From NCBI GenBank assembly GCA_947449895.1, contig CANFSO010000010.1, positions 1 to 41,439 on the forward strand: a DNA stretch of 41,439 nt, given 5' to 3'. The notes below the pieces were generated by a model. It had not been told where the DNA came from, did no database searches, and saw only the letters and a list, made by a program, of their open reading frames with translations. Positions within the stretch are counted from its first letter, which is position 1; each line of letters begins with the position of its first letter. This document shows positions 1 to 6,135 of the stretch, piece by piece. The position numbers were made by a program, and so were the translations under genes. This stretch comes from Comamonadaceae bacterium (lineage in GTDB: Bacteria > Pseudomonadota > Gammaproteobacteria > Burkholderiales > Burkholderiaceae_C).

Positions 1-731
1 CTGGCATCGGTGTAAGGCAGTATTTCGGCCACGCGGGTCGGTCGTTTGGTCAGCAGCAAGACCTCATCAGCCAGGTAAACGGCTTCTTCCAAATCGTGCG
101 AGACCAGCAACATGGTGGTGCCGGTTTGCATGAACACTTCTTGCAGCTTTTCACGGATGAACAGCGTCATCTCGAAGTCCAGCGCCGAGAACGGTTCGTC
201 CAGAAAAAGCACTTCCGGATTCGGTGCCAGCGCCCGCATGATGGACGCGGTTTGTTGTTGCCCGCCTGAGAGTTCGTAGGGGTAACGATTCAAATCAAAC
301 TTGACGTCAAAGGACGCCACCAACTCAGCCATGCGGCGGTCGACTTCGGCTTTCGATTGGCCTTCCAACTTCAGCGGATAGGCGATGTTGTCGATGGTCC
401 GCATCCACGGAAAGAGGGCTTCACGGTAGTTCTGAAAAACGTAACCGATCTTGGTGTCTTTGAGGGTCTTGCCGTCGAACAGAATCTCACCCGAATCAAT
501 CGGCACCAGCCCGGCGATCATGTTGATCAGTGTCGACTTGCCGCAACCATTGGGGCCGAACACCGAAGTGATTTTGTGCTTCGGAATATCCAGGTCGAAG
601 TTTTCATACAGCGGCCAACCCGCAAAGTACTTGGTCAAACCGCGGATGGTGATGTGCGTGCCCACCGGGCCGGGCCGAAATGGCGGCACCGGCACGTCTG
701 CATAAAAAGGCGCGTTAAGGACTGCACTCAT
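1..731 (-). CDS. ABC transporter ATP-binding protein, NitT/TauT/SsuB type (3' end outside window)
   Basis: This is the cytoplasmic ATPase of an importer whose permease and binding protein lie directly upstream. About 243 residues are visible; the C-terminus lies beyond the left edge. Walker A GPNGCGKST is at residues 59-67, the Q-loop glutamine near 100, the signature LSGGQQQ at 154-160, Walker B ending LFLDEP at 175-180, the D-loop SALD after it, and the switch histidine near 212. The signature helix reads QQQTASIMRAL rather than the more usual M/RQRVAIARAL, so the family is recognisable but somewhat divergent. The ATG overlaps the permease stop as ATGA, which suggests translational coupling. 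The substrate cannot be read from this subunit. The neighbouring allophanate hydrolase suggests a nitrogen-rich compound. Confidence 0.93.
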   Translation of the reverse strand, partial: MSAVLNAPFYADVPVPPFRPGPVGTHITIRGLTKYFAGWPLYENFDLDIPKHKITSVFGPNGCGKSTLINMIAGLVPIDSGEILFDGKTLKDTKIGYVFQNYREALFPWMRTIDNIAYPLKLEGQSKAEVDRRMAELVASFDVKFDLNRYPYELSGGQQQTASIMRALAPNPEVLFLDEPFSALDFEMTLFIREKLQEVFMQTGTTMLLVSHDLEEAVYLADEVLLLTKRPTRVAEILPYTDA

Positions 732-1573
732 CTTCCGCTCCAGTGAACAATGCGTTTTTCCAGCATCAAAAACAAAACATTCAGGGCATAACCCAGCGCA
801 CCGGCCGCCAAAATGGACGCATACATGTCGCGCACATTCATCACCTGCTGCGAATTGATGATGCGGTTGCCCAGGCCACTGTCGGCACCGATGAACATCT
901 CTGCCACGATGACGATCACCAGCGCCATCGACACGGCAGAGCGCAGGCCGACAAAACTCGGCTGCAGGCTTTCCCAGATCAGCACATCTTTGAACACTTG
1001 CCAGCGTGACGCGCCCATCACCTTGGCCGCCATGACGCGCTGCTTGCGGGCGTTGATCACGCCATAGGCGCTGTTGAAAACAACAATCAGCAGCGCACCA
1101 AAAGCGGCAATCGCCACCTTGTTGATCTCCGACACGCCGAAGATCATCAGGAACAAAGGGATCAGTGCCGACGATGGCGTTGAGCGAAAGAAATCAATCA
1201 AAAACTCCACGCTACGGTAGGCTTTTTCGGAGCTGCCCAGCAGCACGCCCAAAGGCATGCCGACAATCGCCGCGATCAAAAACGCCTGCACCGTGCGCCA
1301 GACCGTCATGCCGAAGTCTTGCAACAAGGGCCCACCAGCCAAACCGGTGATGAGCGCGCCCAGCGCGTCCAACGGCGGCGGCAGCAAGATGGCTTTGATG
1401 AAGCCCAGCCGCACCACCAAATCCCAGACGATGAACAGCACCACAGGACCGATGAAAGGTAAGACCTTGTCCCAAAAGGGTTGGCGCGGCACCCCGGCCT
1501 GTTCCGTCGCGGGTGGCGTCCAAGGCGTGGTGCTGGCGCTCGGCACCACCGCAGAAGTCGGGATTGCAGCCAT
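728..1573 (-). CDS. ABC transporter permease, NitT/TauT/SsuC type
   Basis: Inner-membrane permease of about 281 residues of the binding-protein-dependent transport family. After a proline- and alanine-rich cytoplasmic start there are about six hydrophobic segments, beginning with VLPFIGPVVLFIVWDLVV. A cytoplasmic loop containing AAKVMGASRWQVFKDV is the degenerate EAA loop that docks the ATPase. I chose the ATG at 1573 because AAAGG lies about 9 bases upstream. A TTG at 1582 overlaps the binding-protein stop and would add three residues, but it has the purine run directly against it. The gene lies between the binding protein and the ATPase, with junctions so tight that one transcript is near certain. 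Confidence 0.93.
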   Translation of the reverse strand: MAAIPTSAVVPSASTTPWTPPATEQAGVPRQPFWDKVLPFIGPVVLFIVWDLVVRLGFIKAILLPPPLDALGALITGLAGGPLLQDFGMTVWRTVQAFLIAAIVGMPLGVLLGSSEKAYRSVEFLIDFFRSTPSSALIPLFLMIFGVSEINKVAIAAFGALLIVVFNSAYGVINARKQRVMAAKVMGASRWQVFKDVLIWESLQPSFVGLRSAVSMALVIVIVAEMFIGADSGLGNRIINSQQVMNVRDMYASILAAGALGYALNVLFLMLEKRIVHWSGR

Positions 1574-1578
1574 CCCGA

Positions 1579-2586
1579 TCAACCTTTGTAAAGCATCGTG
1601 TCCACCATGACGCGAGACTTCAAGATACCGCGCTCTGAGAACAAGTCGTAGAACTTCTGGAAGTGTGCGACATCGGCTGGCGTGAACTCGTTGTACATGG
1701 TGTAGGCCGCCATCGGCACCTCTGCCGTCAGTGCGCCTTCAATGGCGGTGTAACCCTTGAGGTACTGGCGCGATTCGACCGGCTTGTTGCGCACATACGT
1801 CACGCCTTTGCCATAAGCGGCGATGAATTTTTTGGTTTCTGCAGGGTACTTTTTGATGAAGTCGGCAGTGAGTGACGCGACACCGCCAAACCACGGCGCC
1901 ATGGGGTCACCCAACACGTAATGCGACACCACGCCGGCTTCGAGTACGCGCGTTGTCCCGCTCATGCGGCCGATGGTGCCGGTCGGCTCCAGTGTGTAAG
2001 CACCGTCGATCTGACCCGCCGCCAGCGCTGCCACGTGCTGGCCAATCGGCAATTCGACCACCGTTGCACCGACGGCGCCGCCGCGCTCCAAAATTGTTTT
2101 AGCCAAGGTGACGTTCTGAATGCCCGGGCCAGAGCCGACGCGTTTGCCCTTCAGGTCGGCGATGGTTTTGGCCGTGCTGGCGACCGGAACAATCACTTCG
2201 TCAAGCACGTTCTTCAGATTGCTGGGGTTGGCGCAAAAAATCTTGAAGGTGCCGGGCGCGGCGAGTTCACCCACCGCGATGTTGCCCGAACCCGTGCCGT
2301 TGGCGCTGCCATCGCAACGGTCGGCGAGCATGCCTTCCATGATCTGCTGTGCCGCCGCATACCGTTGGACCTCAACATTCAGCCCGGCCTCCTTGAAATA
2401 GCCCAGTTCAATAGCGGCGTAAAAAGGCAGGCCGGCGGCAATCGGCCAATAGCCTATTCGGATCTTTGGGCCCGATTGGGCCAACACGATCGCAGGCATG
2501 CTGAGCGCACCGACGATGGCTGCGCCACTTTGCAAAACTTTCCGGCGTGATGCGGTGAACGTATTGGCATTTTTGGCTGTGGTCAT
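1579..2586 (-). CDS. ABC transporter substrate-binding protein, NMT1/THI5-like (NitT/TauT family)
   Basis: Periplasmic binding protein of 335 residues. The N-terminus carries a twin-arginine-like motif (SRRKVLQSG, arginines at 14-15) and a hydrophobic run ending in IVLA before Gln37, so Tat export is plausible. The mature part starts KIRIGYWPIAAGLPFYAAIELGYFKEAGL, typical of binding proteins for taurine, nitrate, pyrimidine precursors and similar ligands. GAGGA lies about 7 bases before the ATG. The gene sits 41 bases after atzF and feeds into the permease. The ligand is unknown; with atzF next door a ureido compound such as biuret is a reasonable inference, not a reading from the sequence. 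Confidence 0.92.
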   Translation of the reverse strand: MTTAKNANTFTASRRKVLQSGAAIVGALSMPAIVLAQSGPKIRIGYWPIAAGLPFYAAIELGYFKEAGLNVEVQRYAAAQQIMEGMLADRCDGSANGTGSGNIAVGELAAPGTFKIFCANPSNLKNVLDEVIVPVASTAKTIADLKGKRVGSGPGIQNVTLAKTILERGGAVGATVVELPIGQHVAALAAGQIDGAYTLEPTGTIGRMSGTTRVLEAGVVSHYVLGDPMAPWFGGVASLTADFIKKYPAETKKFIAAYGKGVTYVRNKPVESRQYLKGYTAIEGALTAEVPMAAYTMYNEFTPADVAHFQKFYDLFSERGILKSRVMVDTMLYKG

Positions 2587-2627
2587 AAAAATCCTCGTGA
2601 AAAATTAAAAAAGTTGGACGAAAGAAA

Positions 2628-4388
2628 TCACGCGGCGGCCGATTGCAAAGAAGCGATGTAAGCGCGCCAGCCGCCCCAGTGAGAGATGTCATTGGCGCCG
2701 TGTAATGCCTCGGCTTCACAGACAAAGCCCTGCACGCTGCTGCCATCTGCCAGCGTCAAAGTCCCGATGCCCAAGGGCCCAGGAATCAAGGCCACGAAAG
2801 AACCGTAGTGCTGCAGCGGCATGTCCCACACTTCGAGCTCAATGGCGCTGCCTTGGCCGGCGGCCACTCGCAGCAAACCTGGCTTGGGCGGTGTGGTGTT
2901 CGGCAAGGCGTACAGGCGATAGTCGGCGGCGGTGCTGGCGCTGCCGACCAAGGTCGCGCCGCGCTCAGTGAGCTGGCTGTTCAGCGGCATGCCCGACAAA
3001 TGGGCTCCGACCACGGCCACGCGCACGCTGCCTTGGCTGCTGGCCTTCACAGACAAACCTTTGATGGCTTGCGGTGCTGGCAGCGGCAAACCGGTCGCGC
3101 CTTGCGGTAGACCTGTGAGGTGGTGGTAACGCTGACCGAGGTCAGCGAGTTGCCAGTCACTGCCGCAGCGGCCAATCAAGGTGATGCCGAATGGCAAGCC
3201 GTCAGAGCGCATGGCGCTCGGCACCGAGAGTGCGGCGTAGTCCAGCAAATTCACAAAATTGGTGTACTCACCCAAGCGACGATTCAGCTCCACCGGAATT
3301 TGCAACATAGACGCCACGCTGTAGTGCGTGGGCGCGGTCGGCACTAACAACAAGTTGATGCCAGCCCAGAGCGCGTCAGCGCGTTGCCCAAGCAGTTTGA
3401 GCTGGGTTTGCGCGTCAAACAGGTCAGCCGCACTGTATTGACGGCCTTCGGCGATGATGCTGCGCACTGGTTCGATCACCTCGGCTTCATGCTTGTCAAA
3501 AAATGGCCGAATGGCGGCATAGCGTTCAGCCACCAGCGCACTGCCGTAGAGCAACTGCGCGGCTTGCTTGAAGGGTCCAAAGTCAAGTTTGACGGCAGTG
3601 CCGCCCATCGCTTGCAGGCGCAGCACGGCCGCTTGAAAAGCGGCTTCGGCCTGCGTATCGCCAAAAAATTCGAGCTGGTCGGGCACGCCGAATTTGAAGC
3701 TTGCCGGAAAGGCCTCGCTGGCCAATGTCAGCTGGCGCGAATAAGCATCGAGCGGGTCGTGACCCATCGCGCTTTCAAGCACTTGCACGGCCGTTGCCAC
3801 GGTGCATGCAAAGATAGACACACAGTCAACGCTTTGCGCTGCAGGCAACACACCGCGCGTGCTGATGAGTCCGCGCGATGGCTTCAAGCCCACGATATTG
3901 TTGAGTCCGGCCGGCACTCGGCCTGAGCCAGCGGTGTCTGTTCCCAATGAAAAATCAACCTGCCCGCTGGCCACCACATAAGCCGAGCCAGAGCTGGATC
4001 CGCCAGACACATAGGCCGGGTTAAATGCATTCGGCACGGCACCAAAAGGTGAGCGCGTCCCGTTAAGCCCGCAGGCGAATTGATCTAGGTTGGTCTTGCC
4101 GACCAGCGCCGCACCGGCATTGAGCAGTTGCTGCACCACTTGTGCGCTGGTGTCGGCTTTGCTTGCGAAAGCCGGGCAGCCTGCCGTGGTGGCGATACCG
4201 GCTACATTCATGTTGTCTTTGACAGCAAAGCGCAGTCCGGCCAAGGGCTGGTGCACGCTGGTGGCTGTCAGAGCGGTATTCATCAACGGCAGTGGCAGTC
4301 GATGAATCCAGGCGCAATTCGGGTCGGCAACAACCTGAATGGCAGGGTCTGCGTCTGCCGTGAAATCCAAAGTCGATTCTGTGATCAT
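2628..4388 (-). CDS. atzF: Allophanate hydrolase
   Basis: Amidase-signature enzyme of 586 residues that hydrolyses allophanate to ammonia and carbon dioxide, the last step of biuret, cyanurate or urea-carboxylase routes. The N-terminal amidase domain covers roughly residues 45-440. It shows the Ser-cisSer-Lys triad: Lys57 in AVKDN, Ser132 in GGSSSGSA and Ser155 in DTAGSGR. A separate C-terminal domain (about 465-586) is the small domain typical of full-length AtzF. The ATG lacks a strong ribosome-binding site and lies only a short leader from the proposed promoter. It is the first gene of the operon with the ABC transporter. No urea carboxylase or biuret hydrolase is in view, so the source of allophanate lies elsewhere, possibly left of the window. 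Confidence 0.92.
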   Translation of the reverse strand: MITESTLDFTADADPAIQVVADPNCAWIHRLPLPLMNTALTATSVHQPLAGLRFAVKDNMNVAGIATTAGCPAFASKADTSAQVVQQLLNAGAALVGKTNLDQFACGLNGTRSPFGAVPNAFNPAYVSGGSSSGSAYVVASGQVDFSLGTDTAGSGRVPAGLNNIVGLKPSRGLISTRGVLPAAQSVDCVSIFACTVATAVQVLESAMGHDPLDAYSRQLTLASEAFPASFKFGVPDQLEFFGDTQAEAAFQAAVLRLQAMGGTAVKLDFGPFKQAAQLLYGSALVAERYAAIRPFFDKHEAEVIEPVRSIIAEGRQYSAADLFDAQTQLKLLGQRADALWAGINLLLVPTAPTHYSVASMLQIPVELNRRLGEYTNFVNLLDYAALSVPSAMRSDGLPFGITLIGRCGSDWQLADLGQRYHHLTGLPQGATGLPLPAPQAIKGLSVKASSQGSVRVAVVGAHLSGMPLNSQLTERGATLVGSASTAADYRLYALPNTTPPKPGLLRVAAGQGSAIELEVWDMPLQHYGSFVALIPGPLGIGTLTLADGSSVQGFVCEAEALHGANDISHWGGWRAYIASLQSAAA

Positions 4389-4411
4389 GAGCGTTGCACC
4401 AACTTAAGGCA

Positions 4412-4440
4412 TCCATACTTGTATACAAGGATCAATGCAA
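4412..4440 (-). promoter_or_regulatory. Putative promoter of the atzF-ABC operon with embedded palindromic operator
   Basis: Read on the minus strand there is TTGCAT (4440-4435), exactly 17 bases, then TATGGA (4417-4412), a good sigma-70 arrangement. The spacer contains CTTGTATACAAG (4418-4429), a perfect 12-base palindrome abutting the -10 box. It fits the T-N-GT-NN-AC-N-A pattern known for FadR-subfamily GntR repressors. A repressor bound here would block polymerase. The start codon of atzF follows about 23 bases downstream of the -10. This is sequence inference only. Confidence 0.55.
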
Positions 4441-4457
4441 TTGCTGTGCCAACGAAA

Positions 4458-4492
4458 AAGGCCGGACTCAGGCTATCGCCCAGTCCGGCCTT
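4458..4492 (-). terminator. Rho-independent terminator of the OsmB-like/BON operon
   Basis: Perfect 11-base inverted repeat AAGGCCGGACT / AGTCCGGCCTT around a 13-base loop. On the minus strand it is followed by a run of T (CCTTTTTC). It lies just after the stop of the OsmB-like gene and separates that operon from the atzF promoter. Confidence 0.85.
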
Positions 4493-4516
4493 CTGGTCGC
4501 AAACGCGACGACGCTC

Positions 4517-4744
4517 TTACTTCTTCGCCGCTTCGTTACCGATGATGCCGCCGATGGCCGCACCACCCAATGTGCCGATCGTGCTGCCACCCGTCAGGAT
4601 GGAACCAGAGACGGCACCTATACCGGCACCCGCTGCAGTGTTCTGTTGTTGTGGAGAAATGCCGGCACAACCCCCAAGACCCATCAGCACAACCAGACCG
4701 AATGCAGTCAAAGCGCGACCTGATGTGATGCGTGCGGTGCTCAT
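4517..4744 (-). CDS. OsmB-like glycine-zipper lipoprotein
   Basis: Small protein of 75 residues. Its signal peptide ends in a lipobox (GLGGC, Cys26), so it should be an envelope lipoprotein. The mature part is a glycine-zipper: QQQNTAAGAGIGAVSG, then GSTIGTLGGAAIGGIIG. In length and pattern it closely resembles enterobacterial OsmB, an osmotically induced lipoprotein of unclear function. Its ATG overlaps the stop of the upstream BON gene as ATGA, so the two are translated together. A clear terminator follows. A role in envelope or osmotic stress is inferred from family resemblance. Confidence 0.85.
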   Translation of the reverse strand: MSTARITSGRALTAFGLVVLMGLGGCAGISPQQQNTAAGAGIGAVSGSILTGGSTIGTLGGAAIGGIIGNEAAKK

Positions 4745-5052
4745 TTGAGTTTCAAGTCGTTGGTGACATCTTTGACGCCTTTGACGCCCTTGGCTACGAC
4801 ACCTGCGCGGTCGATGCTTGGTCGGGTGCTGACGAAACCGCTGAGCTGAACGCGGCCTTTGAATGTCTCGACACTGATCTCAGCCGATTTGAGCATGGGG
4901 TCTTGGTAGATGGCGGTTTTGACCCTTGAGGTGACCGTCGTGTCATCGATATATTGGCCGGCGGTCTCTTGCTGCCCACCGGTAGCACAACCGGCTAACA
5001 CCAGCATCGCGCTGGCAGCGACAAGAACAGAAATGCGTGTGAAATGCTTCAT
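4741..5052 (-). CDS. BON-domain lipoprotein (OsmY-like, single domain)
   Basis: Protein of 103 residues with a signal peptide and lipobox LAGC (Cys22). One BON domain spans about residues 35-100, from YIDDTTVTSRVKTAI through VQLSGFVST to GVKDVTNDLKL. BON domains are thought to bind phospholipid and occur in periplasmic stress proteins such as OsmY and DolP, which carry two copies; here there is one. GAGGA lies 7 bases before the ATG. It is first of a two-gene operon with the OsmB-like lipoprotein, to which it is coupled by an ATGA overlap. Confidence 0.88.
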   Translation of the reverse strand: MKHFTRISVLVAASAMLVLAGCATGGQQETAGQYIDDTTVTSRVKTAIYQDPMLKSAEISVETFKGRVQLSGFVSTRPSIDRAGVVAKGVKGVKDVTNDLKLK

Positions 5053-5323
5053 AGGGAGTCCTCAGGAAATGGGTTGCTTAAAGTGCCCATGACGGATGTG
5101 CCCGGGTTGGCTTGCCGATGGCAAAACGCGCGAACTCAGAACTGTTTCATCGGATGCTCTGCTGCGTTTTTCACCGTTAACTCATCGTTACACGCAGCGT
5201 TTTCAGCGTCTGTAGTCTGCGAACTCGGCTGTACAACCCAGACGACGGCAGCGAATGTAGGTCAATACGCCGCACATACCATGGTACTTTTAATAATCAT
5301 TGACGGTATTTACGAACCATTGA

Positions 5324-5337
5324 AACATTTGTAAGTA
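5324..5337 (+). repeat. Shared intergenic motif AACATTTGTAAGTA, copy 1
   Basis: The identical 14-mer occurs at 27928-27941 upstream of tctB, and its core ACATTTGTAA occurs on the minus strand at 8961-8970 upstream of the CheB/CheR gene. All three copies are intergenic and point toward the nearest gene start (distances about 97, 37 and 158 bases). It could be a regulator site or promoter part. Confidence 0.4.
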
Positions 5338-5364
5338 CTTGCCAGGGGCGTCCTACGGCTCCCC

Positions 5365-5378
5365 TAGGCGGCCGCCTA
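5365..5378. promoter_or_regulatory. Perfect 14-base GC palindrome
   Basis: TAGGCGGCCGCCTA reads the same on both strands and lies 57 bases before the hypothetical gene at 5435. AGGGG (5344-5348) and CCCCT (5361-5365) just upstream can pair as well. A short T-run follows at 5385, so an attenuator-like hairpin or a protein-binding site are both possible. Confidence 0.3.
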
Positions 5379-5434
5379 CAGTGGTTTTTGCGCAAGCCAT
5401 TCAAGCTTGCAACCTTACTTTGCAAAGGAAATTT

Positions 5435-5737
5435 ATGTCCAACCAATTGCGCTCCATCGCCCTCACCGTGAACGAGCCAAGCCCGGGGCTCTTTCACTGG
5501 GCGTTGCTTGAAAGTCAAGGTGAACATACCGAGTTTGGTAGCCGTTTCGCCATGGCTGAAGAGCCTTATGACTCGTTTGAAAAAGCCGCCCGCGCCGGCA
5601 TGCTGAACTGGCTTAAATTGGCCGGAGACGACACCAAGCGTGGTCCGCGAACCCCTGAAAAACGCACGCCGCTGGTGCCAGCACCCGGCCCGTGGACACC
5701 TAAAGCCAAAGTGCGCCGCGAAACCAGCGCGGCCTGA
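5435..5737 (+). CDS. Small hypothetical protein, 100 residues
   Basis: Starts MSNQLRSIALTVNEPSPGLFHWALLES. The ATG at 5435 has AAAGGA about 6 bases upstream. The reading frame extends further upstream, but that part is unlike protein and overlaps the GC palindrome. The first 65 residues look like a compact globular domain; the tail is basic and proline-rich (TPEKRTPLVPAPGPWTP). No signal peptide or membrane segment is seen. I do not recognise a family; similar short proteins occur in comamonads as conserved hypotheticals. Function unknown. Confidence 0.7.
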   Translation: MSNQLRSIALTVNEPSPGLFHWALLESQGEHTEFGSRFAMAEEPYDSFEKAARAGMLNWLKLAGDDTKRGPRTPEKRTPLVPAPGPWTPKAKVRRETSAA

Positions 5738-5767
5738 TGCTTCTGTGCGACGTGCAGTGCAGACCCC

Positions 5768-6019
5768 TCAGTATTGGTTCAGCGTGCGGCGTTTGGGCGG
5801 AACATAGGGCTTGAGTTGGACGGCTTTGTCTGTAGCGTTCTGGCTACCTGCCGGGAAAGGCCAGCACAGCGCGGCATTTGATGGGCCGGCATCTGGCGCT
5901 GTTGTAGCGCTTGGCGATTTGGTCCTAGCGTTCCGCAAACCACGCTTTAGTGCGGCCTTCTGGTTTTGCGGCTCGGCCTCATCAAAGAAGTTTTTGTGAT
6001 CACTTGGTTGGTCAGGCAT
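5768..6019 (-). CDS. Small hypothetical protein, 83 residues
   Basis: Starts MPDQPSDHKNFFDEAEP and ends in the basic segment YVPPKRRTLNQY. It is polar, low in hydrophobics and probably disordered, with no signal peptide. The ATG at 6019 has GGTGGA a few bases upstream; the frame stays open to 6121, but the extra residues look non-coding. Whether it is a real gene is uncertain. The support is the ribosome-site-like sequence and its position between two genes, converging on the hypothetical at 5435-5737. Confidence 0.45.
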   Translation of the reverse strand: MPDQPSDHKNFFDEAEPQNQKAALKRGLRNARTKSPSATTAPDAGPSNAALCWPFPAGSQNATDKAVQLKPYVPPKRRTLNQY

Positions 6020-6135
6020 GTGTTGTCCACCGGGTTGAATTCTCAAAGAACAACTATCGTCATGGCCGCCGATTGCGGCCAGCGTCAGACGCTGTTGAAT
6101 TGGCCGTAGGACGCAGCGCAAGGTGTAGCCTCAAT

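Larger units (their letters stand above)
5053..5434. other. Intergenic region between divergent BON and hypothetical genes
   Basis: About 380 bases without a convincing gene. It is richer in A and T towards 5280-5340. It holds the palindrome TACCATGGTA (5277-5286), the 14-base word AACATTTGTAAGTA (5324-5337) that recurs upstream of tctB, and the palindrome TAGGCGGCCGCCTA (5365-5378). It should contain the promoters of both flanking genes, but I could not assign -35/-10 boxes with confidence. Confidence 0.5.

Noticed and set aside
1574-1582. TTG at 1582 as the permease start
   Set aside because: The purine run AAAGG touches the TTG with no spacing, while it sits about 9 bases before the ATG at 1573.
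4128-4748. Long open frame on the plus strand across atzF, the terminator and the OsmB-like gene
   Set aside because: It runs antisense through two well-supported genes and a terminator, and its translation shows no protein-like features.
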